A stretch of DNA of 64,000 nt from contig OU612068.1 of the NCBI GenBank assembly GCA_914767715.1, forward strand, positions 25,668,001 through 25,732,000, written 5' to 3'. The position numbers were made by a program, and so were the translations under genes. This document shows, in pieces, positions 47,734-59,232 of the stretch (within the stretch, counting starts at the first letter, position 1; every line of letters begins with the position of its first letter). The notes beneath the pieces were generated by a model. That model worked only from the letters and a program-made list of their open reading frames with translations, ran no database searches and was not told the DNA's origin. The DNA is from Membranipora membranacea. Taxonomy: Eukaryota > Bryozoa > Gymnolaemata > Cheilostomatida > Membraniporidae.

Positions 47734-50090
47734 CTCTGTAACACTGTAACATTCAGCTCATATATACAATATGGAAGAATTTATGAATGTTATGTACATA
47801 GTTATCATATACCTACAATGTGCTCGCACCACAGTTCTTGTTCAATCGCATTACATGTATATATAATGGTTTTTTTACAACATCTTTTAAACAATACTCA
47901 TCAAAATCATCACAGACTAAATACTCATTCTTATTGTATGCAAGGATGCGTACTCAGCTGATCTAGTCGAGCTAGTTTATCGCCACAATGGCACACAATT
48001 CTGGTTGAATTTTTGCCTTTTCCGTTTATGACAAATCTTTGCCAATTATGAGATATCCATGTACTTTTTATTCTGCTGATCATTCACATATTTTGCCCCT
48101 AGCCTACTAGTCATGAAATCCTAAATAGTATAGGTTCCATTTTACCCACACTCAAGTTTTAGTACTTTTATTATCAAATCATCTTAGGAGTCATATATGT
48201 TCGCATGACAAATTTTTTGCATTCACGTAGAAAGTAGAAAAACATTGTTATTTCCTAGCTTGATGTTGTCAATTAAATCATCTACTCAGTATAAGAACAA
48301 GTATGTTCCCTCTGTGGTGGCGGAGGGATTTGCAAATGTTTGGTATCGAGGCGCCGCGATGCCAAACATTTTCAATATCCCTCCGCCATCACAGAGGGAA
48401 CATACTTGTCTTAACTCAGTATAGTGGAATAACTTTCAATAAAGGAGCTAACACGACAGAGATATCACTAAAATTTGAATTTCCATCAAATATTATTATG
48501 ACTAACATGAGCCCGAGCATATGCTAACAATCATTGAAAGATGAGGCTGGTCTCCAATGGTCTCACTTTGCTCTAGGCGGGAACTATAATATGTGAGGAT
48601 TTTGTGTTGTTTGTTTAAGGATTCAAAAATTAGGGTGGTACTAACCCTTACAAGTCAGCAGTGCAGTGCCATATGAAAAATGACCAGAGACTAGGAGATT
48701 ATCAAAATGTTATGTAATAAGGGAAAAATGTATTTGGCACCCTTACAAGACTTGCATAGTTTAGTTATCATAGTCTATCGTCATGCCCTGTTCAATGACC
48801 TAAGAATGCCAAGACATTAGTGACATACACTTTGCGAATGTGCGAACTGTTGATGGATACGTTTGTCTCCAGTCTAGCCTGCAAGCAGAATGAGTTATAA
48901 TGTGACAACGACAGCCATTTCTCTGCTTACTGAGAGCAATGAACTCCCTCTTCATTGCTGAGAGGAAGAGAGATTTTTTTGATCAGAAATTGTGCGTACT
49001 TGTCAATAGAAAGGACTACTCCCACAAAAAAAGAATGCCTGATTTGATTGGACTGTCAATGAAGGTTAAGCACCGCCTTCATTGTCTGAAATCTGAGTAA
49101 GACACTCAGGGTTCCCATAGAAAACCCTCAAACATTAAAAAATATACTAAGGGTACATTTAAAATCTGAACGGTTTGCCCACATACGGCCGAGATAAAAA
49201 GAGTGGTAAATATTCAGTTTTCTATATTTCCTGACACAAATCTGTGCTCTTCCACCCTAGAAAACTCAACTGTCACCTCTGATCTTGATACAATCAGTTG
49301 ATCACTTCAAGGGTGAATCTCTTATCTATAGGTGAGTGAGAAGACTTATTTATTATTTAAATCATAAAAATAAATGTCTCATAATAATTATATAACGGAT
49401 TGCTTTGATTTATTTAACAATTCAATGTGTGATGTGAACCCAATCTTGATTGACACTGATGATTATGGACAGGCACAGGCTAACATAGAAATCATATTTT
49501 GTGATGGTGCAACTGCAACAACTGTAACTCAATCCCCAGTGATCAGGTGAAATAAATCTGTTTTTTTTTATTTATTTTTATTTATGATATAAATCTTTTA
49601 ATTTTTGTGCTGAATAAACATCATAGAGAATGGGTGAATGCTTAGGTCTAGTGATCAATGAACTCCCTCTTCCCTGTGGAAGAGGGAGTTCATTGTAGTG
49701 ATAAACTAGCTTTGCTCAGTAAATCTAACCTAATTCCAAGTTAAATGTAATTTAGCATTTCCAGTATGATCACCTTTTTGCTCTACGATTTTCGCCTTCT
49801 ATGTCATCTCCCATAATTTGTTGTTGTTTTACCCAATGTTGCATGAGCAATGAGTTCATTGCTGTGATGCAATTTTTAATCTATAAAAGCAACAATCTTC
49901 GTCTCCGCTCACTGGTGCAAATTGGAGTTGGATAAGCCACCACATTTACGATCTCAGGTGATCTTTTAAACTCGGCTAATACAAATTCATATTTTTGTGT
50001 CAGCAGATTTGTTTGCCTCACACCAGTAAGGTCTTGTTTTGCAGTGTATGTGAATCTGATTATACACTCTGACCTGAGCCTACCAGGATC
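47734..50090. other. FB4-FB5 gap with hairpin insertions
   Basis: No gene supported. It contains the 48.3 kb hairpin and a perfect stem-loop at 49649-49696 (aatgaactccctcttcc / ggaagagggagttcatt). That motif recurs at 48948 and, inverted, at 62188. Confidence 0.4.
48284..48423. mobile_element. 120 bp near-perfect hairpin with 8-10 bp target duplication
   Basis: acaagtatgttccctctgtg pairs with cacagagggaacatacttgt; further in, ggcggaggga pairs with tccctccgcc and atgtttggtatcg with cgatgccaaacat, around a gcgcc centre. Direct repeats actcagtata at 48284-48293 and 48414-48423 mark the insertion. Coding potential is nil. Confidence 0.75.
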
Positions 50091-53000
50091 ATGGCTACAA
50101 ACACAAAGAAGCGCAGCAGTCTGACAACAAAAAGGTAGGCCTATGTCACAATTTCATATTCGGTGTTCTAGCAGCAGCAGATGAATCATAGTCATGTCAG
50201 ATCCAGGAGTTCACTGCTAACTCCTTGACGTGACCAGATAGGTCTATTACATTAGGCCTACAGATAGTTGCACAATCATTAGACATAATATTATACAGTA
50301 CATGTATTCGATACTGGCCAATATGTTCTCCGCAACTTGGAAACTAATTTTGTCATTTGAATAGATTTCGGGAACAATTTTGTTGAAGTTTGTGCAGCTT
50401 CATTAAAGCTGCAGTTGACACATTCAAATTGTTATTACTGTCTTCCATGTGTATTATCTTCATTACTGTTGATTTTCCAATACAATGTGGTTTGTGTCAA
50501 ACCTATCAATAAAGATTGTCTCCTGATGTTTGTTGTATTTTGGTTATGATTTCTAACCATAAGATGACAACAGATTGTCACAACTGGGTCTGAAAAATTA
50601 CCCCATAATTACTATATCAACAACTTCTCAATGGATCAAAGAGATGATTAATGAAGCTCTACTTATTAGCAGGCCTGGTCCAACTGTTTACAATAAAGCT
50701 GGCTCTCCTACACAAACTTATACCATGATGCATGATTAAAGTCACCAGCTGTAAATATACAAGTATTCAAAACTACTGACATGTAGTGATGAATAAACAG
50801 CTACAGAAAGGTGCTCTGTTTATGATATAAAATATGCTGCTATGTACTCCATCATATTTGCTGAAAATGTTTATTTTTTAGAGGGCCACTATCAATGTAG
50901 TAGGCTGCAATAGATAGAAAACATATCAAATGCCATAAATTGTTTTCATGAATGTACCTTTGAGTTTGGGTTATGTCTGTGCAGTTTCTGGGTCATACTT
51001 ATGAGGTGTGTAGGCATAGCTACCCAAATGGGTGGTAGGCATTCGCTCGATTCGAAATGATAGATCGCATCAGTTCTAGTTATGTTAATAGCTGGTACAG
51101 GGGAGGGTGGGGGTACAAACTCTACAACCGATGTTTGGTTTGAGCATCCTTGCTGGACCTGATATGACATGTATTTATATTCTTTACAGTAGCAGCTCAA
51201 CAGCCGAGCGTCGTCCTTGTGCCACCATGACATCTAAGGAGGGATGTGATACTTACCACATCGACCCATCAGTCCGGACAAAAGTATTTAAGAAAACAGA
51301 ATGTGGTGTTACTATGAGACGTGTATACAACGAACAACTTCAACTTCTTCCATACTACACAGAATCTGAGATGTGTGGACCATATTACGTCGCAATGGAC
51401 GGAGCCTGCTCCATCAGAAATTTACCTTCCAAAATGTCAATATATGTACCGGCCCTTCTTGAGTCCTATATAGAAGACCAGCGAGAAATCATGGAGAAGA
51501 AATCTAAGGCTAAGCCACCAAAGCCTGTCTCTGCCCCTGAACCCTATCATACAGCGAAACCTGGAGCTTACTCTATCAAGGATTTGTCAGAGGAGATCTT
51601 ACTCAGCATCTTCTGTCTCCTGGATAGCAAAACCCTCATCAAATCTGTCAACAGGTAAACAAAACACTCTGAATGGATTAATTTCAGCTCAGTTCACTCT
51701 TTTAGCTTACTCTGCCTTTTACATATCAGATGCTGATGTTAATCACAGTGCATTTCTTGCTGGCCCCATTGGAGAAGATTATCCCATCCATGAATAACCT
51801 TTGACAGAGGGTTTGGGCTATCTTATAAATCTTTGATTGTATTTAGTATCTTTGACTTTATTGAGTAATAGCTGTTTTGTTATGATGTACCTGAGATGAT
51901 TGATTGATATTACAAATAGTTGAGTAACTTTCAACTTCTATTAAAATAATTGTTGACATTGACCAGAGTCTATTTCTAAACACTGTCTTTGATTAGTTAT
52001 GTCATCTTATGTCAGGCTCTATTTAGTATCGAGACCCATTCCTTGTAATATTACTAGGACATGATTTGGTTTGAAAAGGTATAGCGCTGGCAATTTAGTA
52101 TCTTTGATGCTAGGTTGTATAATGCCAGCAGCTTATCACTATGGTTCCATGCTTCGATTTTGTGGTTCACTCCAATTTCGAATGGTTAGAATCCAGTGGA
52201 TTCTAACCATTCCCATGATGGGAAAAACATGAATAGAATCTGCTGCCGCATATAATCCCTTTGAAGGCATTGTGTGCAAGCGCGCTAACCATTCAGCCAC
52301 GCCGACAATTAGGAAGTCGGGTCGAATAAACACGGTATGGACATTCGCGAATTTGATTTTAATGCCATTTCCATGGGGCGATTACTCCCGAAATCCTTAC
52401 AAAATCGAACCTTGGGAACATAGTGATCGTCTTCAGTTTTGTTCAATGCAGGATAGTTACAAATTTGCACATGATCTAGTAAAGGTGACAAAAAATTTCC
52501 GATGTTTTCCTCATGCTTTCTTGAAACACCCTAGAGTATAAATGCAAGCTTGAGATTAATTGAACTAATTTGGGATGACTTATGTTAGCTAGCGCTAAAT
52601 TTTGGCTAAGTTAGGTGTGAGCCTGTATCGTACCTATGGTGTGAATGTTAGCTAGCCCTAAATTCAGCTATTTCAAACATGTGCGAAAAGATGAACTATC
52701 CTCCTCTAGGGTATCTGTTCGTTTGGGAAAACAAAGCAAGTGACGTGATGTCTCTTTTAACTCTTGAAATCTGCTATATCAAGTTGAAAATCAGGGTGAA
52801 TATTTGAAAACAGCCGGTAGGTAGTAGAGGAGCGGTTCGGAGCAGAAAGTTACACACTAATCATAAGTGGTAAATAGTACCGTAATACCTCACTTATAAT
52901 TCCAATTCCAACCTTTGTCTTGGCATTGTGTCACCAGATCTTCGTATCGTGTCAGTTTTCTCTCATGCGCATTTGGGGGATTTTCTTCCCAAGGCACCGT

Positions 53001-56000
53001 CAATTACATCAGTATTAGTGATTTTTCTTTGTCAGACCAGACAATTAAGTCTGGTCTTTGGTTCGTAATCACAATATGCTGTGGCATGCTGAGCTGCTCT
53101 GTGAGGTCGCATCTCACCTGCCATTCTCCGCTGTTCATCAATTCCTTTTTGCGCAAAATCTTTTCACTCGTTTCACCACCAGCATTAGCATATTCACACT
53201 TCTCCATGACATATTTGCACAACACTTTCAGGACTTGATTATGCCTATACATGTATCTTCCCAGGCTCTGCGGGCAATTCGACAGAATATGCCGAAGTGT
53301 GCCCTTGGCCGTGCACTCGGCACATTTCGAGTTCTCGGTGAAATTCCAGCGCTCCAGGGTCGCCGGGGTCGGTAGTTGATCATAAGCTGCACCAATCAGA
53401 AAGCTGATCCTTTGTGGCTCCATCGACCACATTTCTGTCCAATCAACTACCATCTCCCGTCTAACCTTTGGGCTTTCCTTTGAGAACCACCGGTTTGCTT
53501 CCCAGCGATGCCATGACGTGCAGTTGTCACAGATTTGGCATCTCTGACAGTCTCTGTGACAGACCACTTTTTACCAGTGTCAAGTGTTGGAGCACATTCC
53601 CTTATCACCTGGTCTGGTGACTCGTTCAACATCATATCTAGTCTCGCTTTTGATGTTTTGTACTCTTCCACAAGCGATTTCATAGGTAGAGTAAATGAAC
53701 TGGCATACAGTGCATTAGTGTTGAAGCTCCTTGGAACTCTGAGCCACTTACGCATGTGCTTGTTAATCATTTGCTCCATTCTCTCAACTGGTTTAAGCGG
53801 AATATAACTGTCAGAGGCCACAGAATTCGAGGCATGAGTGCAAAGTTGAGAATCCAGGCTTTGTATTTACCAGACAGACCACATTTTACAATCGCGTCCA
53901 GCCCTGTAATGAGTTGTTTTTTCACCTCGTTTCCGCGAAACCTGTCTGTGATCGGTAAACTATACCATCGTCAATTATAAAATTGCTTCAAATGATAGCC
54001 GCGCCTATATACTCCTCTCTTATAGGCGCCTTCACTTATAAGGCACGCGCCTTATAGGTGAATATTGCGGTACATAGAATTTTAACATTTGTATTGTAAT
54101 GTCCAGTTTTCAACATTTGTATGTCTCTAGCTATTCTAGGCCCTAATAATATTAAATTTTTTGGGGGGTGTTCAATGTGCTCATTTATTATTATCATATA
54201 TATATTATACACATATTTTTGTTCATTTGTACGCGTAGCCGCAATCCCATAATTTTAGCACCTACAATACTGGGTCTGGTTTCAATTACCTTTTAAATGA
54301 ATTTGAAATTTTGTGGTCCTATCATTGCCATTACTCAGGTGTAAAATCCAACATAGATTCCATACGTTAATCCTGTAAATTTTAATATCCATATTAATAT
54401 TTAAATGCACCCTCAGTCGTATATACTTCCTTAATAAATATATCGGTGCCTCTGTTGCAGAGTCTGTAAACGTTGGAGAAGGTTAAGTAAGGACAACTCC
54501 TTATGGAGAGATGTGGACCTCAGTTTCCAACCCCTCGGTGCAATACAAGCGAGGAGATTAGTCAGAGAGCACTGTAATAGTCAGCATACAAAGAGACTGG
54601 CGCTGACAGCTGTGGACAACCGTGTGGAGAGAAAGAAATCTACCAAGTTTGAATGTGAGTATGTATAATTTGTATATATGATGGCCCCAGCTTCCTCATT
54701 TATGTCATTGTGGACAATACTATCTAAATTCGCAAGCAAAATTTTTGCAATTATTTTCAATTACTCTTTTGTCACTATTGAATTTGTGTTGCTACTGAAT
54801 ATGCTTTGAATTGGCTGCATGTGATGTAACATTTTTCATAATCAAGATGTTTTTTTTCTATAGTTTTCCACACAATACCTACTCTTTCATCAAATTGTGC
54901 CCTGTTATAACAAATTTGCAAACGGCAATAAGTGCTAAATTTTCATATGATATTTGACTTTTTCCTATATCATTTTAGGTTTTTCTCCTGGTATAGTGAA
55001 GGAGATGAAGGCACAATGCCCATCTCTGGAGTCGTTCTACTTGTCACATGATCAGATATTTCAGGTTACTTTACGGACAGCTCTGCCTTCTACCCTGACA
55101 CACCTCAGTCTACCTTACTGTAACCTCAGTGTTCAAAATTTTGAAGCTATCTTCACACCAGGTAAGTCCTGTCAATGATCAGTCAACAAACAATTAACCC
55201 TGAATTTTGATGGCATTGGTGATAACTAAATCAATTTTATGCACGGCAAACCCTCTGCTTCGTTTCAACCAGGCTAGATTATTCTTTCATTGGAACATTC
55301 AGATCTTTTAGGATTTTGCCCGACTGCAGTTCTTCGACCAAAATTAGGGCATAAGGCTAGATGTAGCCTTTCTCATTGATATACATTGTACATTGTTGTT
55401 TCTTAGTATTGGTTGATGGTCAACGCGTCAACTCACGGTGTGTATTGAATAAGCTGAAGTATCTGGATTTGACCGGCACGTATGTGCCCGAGTCGAGCTC
55501 GGTCGGTCATGAATGGACTCTGCCTCCAGTACTAGAAACACTCATACTAAGAGATACCCTGATCTCTCTCCACCACCCAACTCTGATTGGTGCTATTGCC
55601 AACCACACATCTCTGAAGAAGCTCGACCTTGGCCTGAGTCATCTGAGTCTGGAAAATCTGGAGTTATTTTCAGTTGAACTGAATGATCTGGAGGTCCTCA
55701 ACCTGGCTGGTTAGTAGTTTTCTTTTATATTATTTATAACCACACACGCATGTCTTGACTTAGCTTGCCTTGACAAAGCTTGTCAGGACTGGCTATTCTT
55801 GATGGAGATAAACTGTCTTTGGTCAGTCTAAAGTTTGAAGATCACAAAGCGGGTGGAGCCAACTACCAGATAAAATCAACAAGTAGACCATGACCTGCAA
55901 GGGAGTCAGAATAGGGAATGTTTTAGTAATTAATTAATATCTAGTAATCAGATGTAGTTTACCATAGAGTTTTTGTTGCTGATATTTCTATTCCATATAA

Positions 56001-57394
56001 CCTTTTTCAGGGTGTTTGATAAGTGGTATCGGTGCTACCATAACATACACTCTAGACTATGACGCCAACGATTGGTACAGTGTATGGATACACGGCTTCA
56101 AATCTCTCACCAAACTCAATGTCAGAAATGTGACGCAGAACTCCGGCAAAAAGATGCCATATTTGGAAGACAATATAAGGTAAGTAAAATAAAAAGAGAG
56201 TATCTGACAATACTAATTTTTTATAAATATGTCAGCAATAAATCCAGTTACCATACCATTGACATTCAACAATTTTCATTTTTTGCTCATATCGATTGAA
56301 CTCCGGATATGAACATACCCAAAACATTTGGATTAATTATTCATTCATTTTGCTGTCAAACAATTTTGTTGCTTTCTTATTGAACACTTTGAATAGACCA
56401 AATTGTAATATTGCACTCACATAATGTAGTTAAATGCGACAACCAGTAGGTGTAGAGATTAAGCCAAGACCCATGATACGTCCCTAGATAGTGGTAAAGT
56501 CAAGCTCTACATTCATAGATCCTAATTTCCCACCTGCACCTAATACAAGGGAGTACCAAACTGAATATATATGATCTCTATCAATGTAAATGATCTGAGA
56601 TCTCACCTGATAATTAGTTCTATTCATGTTCATTATACAGTGACCGTGACCCAGCCAACTGTATTGATACTGATGGAGCATATTGGGGTGATGATTGGTC
56701 TGATGCCGAACTTATGGATGATCCTCTTGAGGAGACAAAATTTGATATCAAGGAGAGAACCCTTAAAGAGTTTGGCAGCTTGATGTCAAGGTTTGTACAA
56801 TGTTCTCTTATTTAATGTATTTGTTGCACAGAGTATGCTCATGTGTGAAGACCTAAGTGTTCAGGATTGGTTTAACCTGAGTTTTACTGATCAAGTGTTT
56901 CCAGTGTTTCAGATAGAGAGGGTCATGTAAAAAACAATTCTTTACGCTCAAGTTTGTATACACTGATCTGGCCTTACCTATATCCTTGTAACAGGGAATC
57001 CCCTGCTTACTCGTTGAAATTACTAGAACAGATGCAGAGTTATCCTACTTTTTGACATGAGAGCACAATAAATATTTGATCAACATTTTCATCATAATTT
57101 TATCCACTGGCCAGTTGCTAGGATTTGTCTGTATGACGTTATCAATATATAAATTTAGCTAGAATAGTGATTGCCTTAAAGACAACCTCTTGCTTTACCA
57201 ACGAAGTCAACAAACTCATATTGCCTGTTGATACTCATAACGCACTGGGGTGTCTACAATGTGTATACTTATCAGCTTGCTTTGCTTTAATAAGCCTGGT
57301 ATTTTGTTGTAGCTTTGGGGACAGTATAGATGATGAGGAATGTCCTTACGGGCCTGACTGTGATCAGTGTTATTTGTTAGGCTTGAATGAATGA
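50091..57394 (+). CDS. FB5: F-box/LRR protein with degenerate extra F-box segment
   Basis: Eight exons: 50091-50134, 51190-51654, 54461-54654, 54979-55161, 55407-55709, 56011-56179, 56641-56790 and 57313-57394. They make 529 residues in frame. The leader is basic (MATNTKKRSSLTTK). Residues about 75-115 hold the F-box-like copy (MDGACSIRNLPSKMSIYVPA). The canonical F-box is at about 130-180 (KPGAYSIKDLSEEILLSIFC, then VCKRWRRL). The LRR exons read LTHLSLPYCNLS, LKYLDLTGTYV, LETLILRDTLISL, LKKLDLGLSHL and LNVRNVTQNSG. The exon at 55407 is 30 nt longer than in FB2 to FB4. The WSDAELMDDPLEETKF block is at about 470. The 27-residue tail is short, acidic and Cys-rich (four Cys), unlike any neighbour. 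FB5 is closest to FB4 by eye. Expected role: SCF substrate receptor. One intron carries a retrotransposon fragment. Confidence 0.88.
52180..52330 (-). mobile_element. tRNA-derived SINE head, family 2-like, in FB5 intron
   Basis: The minus strand shows gtcggcgtggctgaatggtt agcgcgc (A-box-like, tRNA-Ser/Leu style) at about 52276-52310, then tttttcccatcatgggaatgg, recalling the family 2 body. At 52180-52211 a perfect 16 bp palindrome (gaatggttagaatcca / tggattctaaccattc) forms its edge. Confidence 0.5.
52878..54072. mobile_element. MITE with taccgtaatacctcac ends, copy 2, split by a retrotransposon
   Basis: The left end taccgtaatacctcacttat is at 52878. The right part (tgcttcaaatgatagccgcg, ggcgccttcacttataaggc, to tgcggta at 54072) matches the 20 kb copy. 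The middle of the MITE, including its tRNA-like part, is replaced by the retrotransposon remnant at 52902-53975. Confidence 0.65.
52902..53975 (-). pseudogene. 3' remnant of a non-LTR retrotransposon with restriction-like endonuclease
   Basis: Minus-strand frames at 53447-53821 and 53004-53567 belong to one protein but are offset by a frameshift near 53520-53570. The downstream frame ends at a TAA (53001-53003) that interrupts a longer match reading on as LTVPWEENPP. Visible features are a C..C...H...C cluster (CAECTAKGTLRHILSNC), then RPDLIVWSDKEKSLILM. The RPD...D...(E)LTVPWEEN pattern resembles the restriction-like endonuclease at the C-terminus of R2/NeSL/Hero-type elements. The RT core is missing, so the copy is 5' truncated and dead. 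It inserted into, or was captured by, the surrounding MITE. Confidence 0.65.
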
Positions 57395-59200
57395 ATGAAT
57401 ATACACTTAATTATTACTGATCAATGTACCAAGGTACCACTAAGATCAGGCTTACAATAAAGGAAGATAGAACATTGCATCATCATGTTAATAACACAAA
57501 CCTACAGTATTTCTGCCCTTTTCTCCATCCAGGCAGAGCAAATATTTCATCATATCAATATATAGCTATGTTTATTAATTTAATTTGGGTTAGCTGCTCT
57601 CATATTTGTCAAGTTTGGCCCTTACCCTACCTCCTGTATAGATCTCAGTCTCAAGTACATTTTTCACACTCATATCAAACATACACTTAGTACTAATATC
57701 AACATACTTCTGCTTTTTACTGTATCATATAAAATGTGAAGCTTGCGCAGCTTGAAGTCGTATCAGCTTTACTTGTATTTTATATCACACTTGCAGTAAC
57801 CACTTTTTTATTCAGACTCTTTTTCCGTGAATTTTCTTATCCCAGTATTATCATTTTTTGACATATTGTCCATGAAGCATAACTCTGTTATATAGTTTGT
57901 TTTAATCTTAGTTAGTTTGAAGCATCTTTCTTTCTAAATGTTTACTTGAAGTATCGCATATCCGTGACACACTGTGTCAACCTTTAGTGATGGTCAGCTC
58001 TTTTATAACCGTGTAAATATAATACCAACCAAAACCAAGAAATTGGTATGTTTAGCATAATATATGTGACAACAATGTCGATGTTTTGCTGTTAATGCAT
58101 TAGTAAACAAATGGAGTGTTGAAGCAAAATGCTAAGATATAAATGGTGGTTATGACTGTGAGTCAAAACTTCATAAAGTTAGCTTTCCTGGTGGAACCTT
58201 GTATGTTAGATAGTAAAAACTTGTATTATAATAGCAGCATTTGCCAGTGCCAGTCTTTCCTCTTTTGAAGGCTATCGCTGTAGCTGAAAATGAGTCACAT
58301 TTATTAACTCACCAAGTGGTAATCATGTACAGATATACAGAGTAAACGATTTGTTCTTATTTAAAGATCAACTTTGATGTGATTGTACACAGCTAGTTTG
58401 CTCTCAGGGGTCGTTATAGCCCAAGAATTGGGCCTTCTAGCGATCCACAGCTGTACGTTGCACATGGAAATTCAAGAAGTTTGTAAAATAGCTCATGATT
58501 CATTTCCTAAGCAATATTTTTTGGTACCATGAATACAATTAACACAACGGCCAATGGTTTAATTACGCCAAAATGAGCATAACATCAATGGAGAAGCATG
58601 TGCATTCATGGTTGTGGTAGGGCCAAGATAGGCAGTATTCCTTCATTCATATATGTACATTAATAGCTTCTGTCTTGGTATATTGTAGAAGTATTCCTTT
58701 GTGTAATCAGTATCAATAATGTGCCCATATACTACAATAACGCTCACACTCAGTTGTCTTCTCATTGACTTTTCTTCATTGCATTCTGGGAATGTTCAAT
58801 GATAACTTTATTGTCAACTGTTGATTGGCCAATCGGCGTCTCCAAGGTTAGCAAGTCAGTGTTTTAACATTTGTGCCAAAGTGAGTTTTAATATTTGCCT
58901 AATATTGCCTAGCTTGGCCTATTCCTTCCCCAAAAATCTTCCTTTCTACCTCATAGTCTAGAAATGTATATATCTAGACGCATTGAATGGGCAACTTGTG
59001 CTTGGTTTACTGTTGAATGCACATATGGGTGTCAAATATATACACAAAGTACCTTACCTTACCTTCAACTTAATCCAAACCGTCCACAAGCGGGCACATG
59101 TCATTTGCTTTGGATAAATATACCTTCAGTGTGTTCGGAGAGGTATTGCGTACTGGTATTGCAGGTGATTAATTTACAGAAAAAATGTTAAAAATACACC
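57395..59200. other. Downstream flank of FB5, no gene seen
   Basis: AT-rich sequence between FB5 and the retrotransposon. No exon, RNA gene or repeat boundary could be supported. Confidence 0.4.
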
Positions 59201-59232
59201 AATAATTGAACATCAATAAATTGCCTGCCCAG

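Noticed and set aside
57167-57312. Start codon at 57167 for a separate small gene
   Set aside because: The frame merely runs from intron into the last FB5 exon, which begins after a consensus acceptor at 57311-57312.
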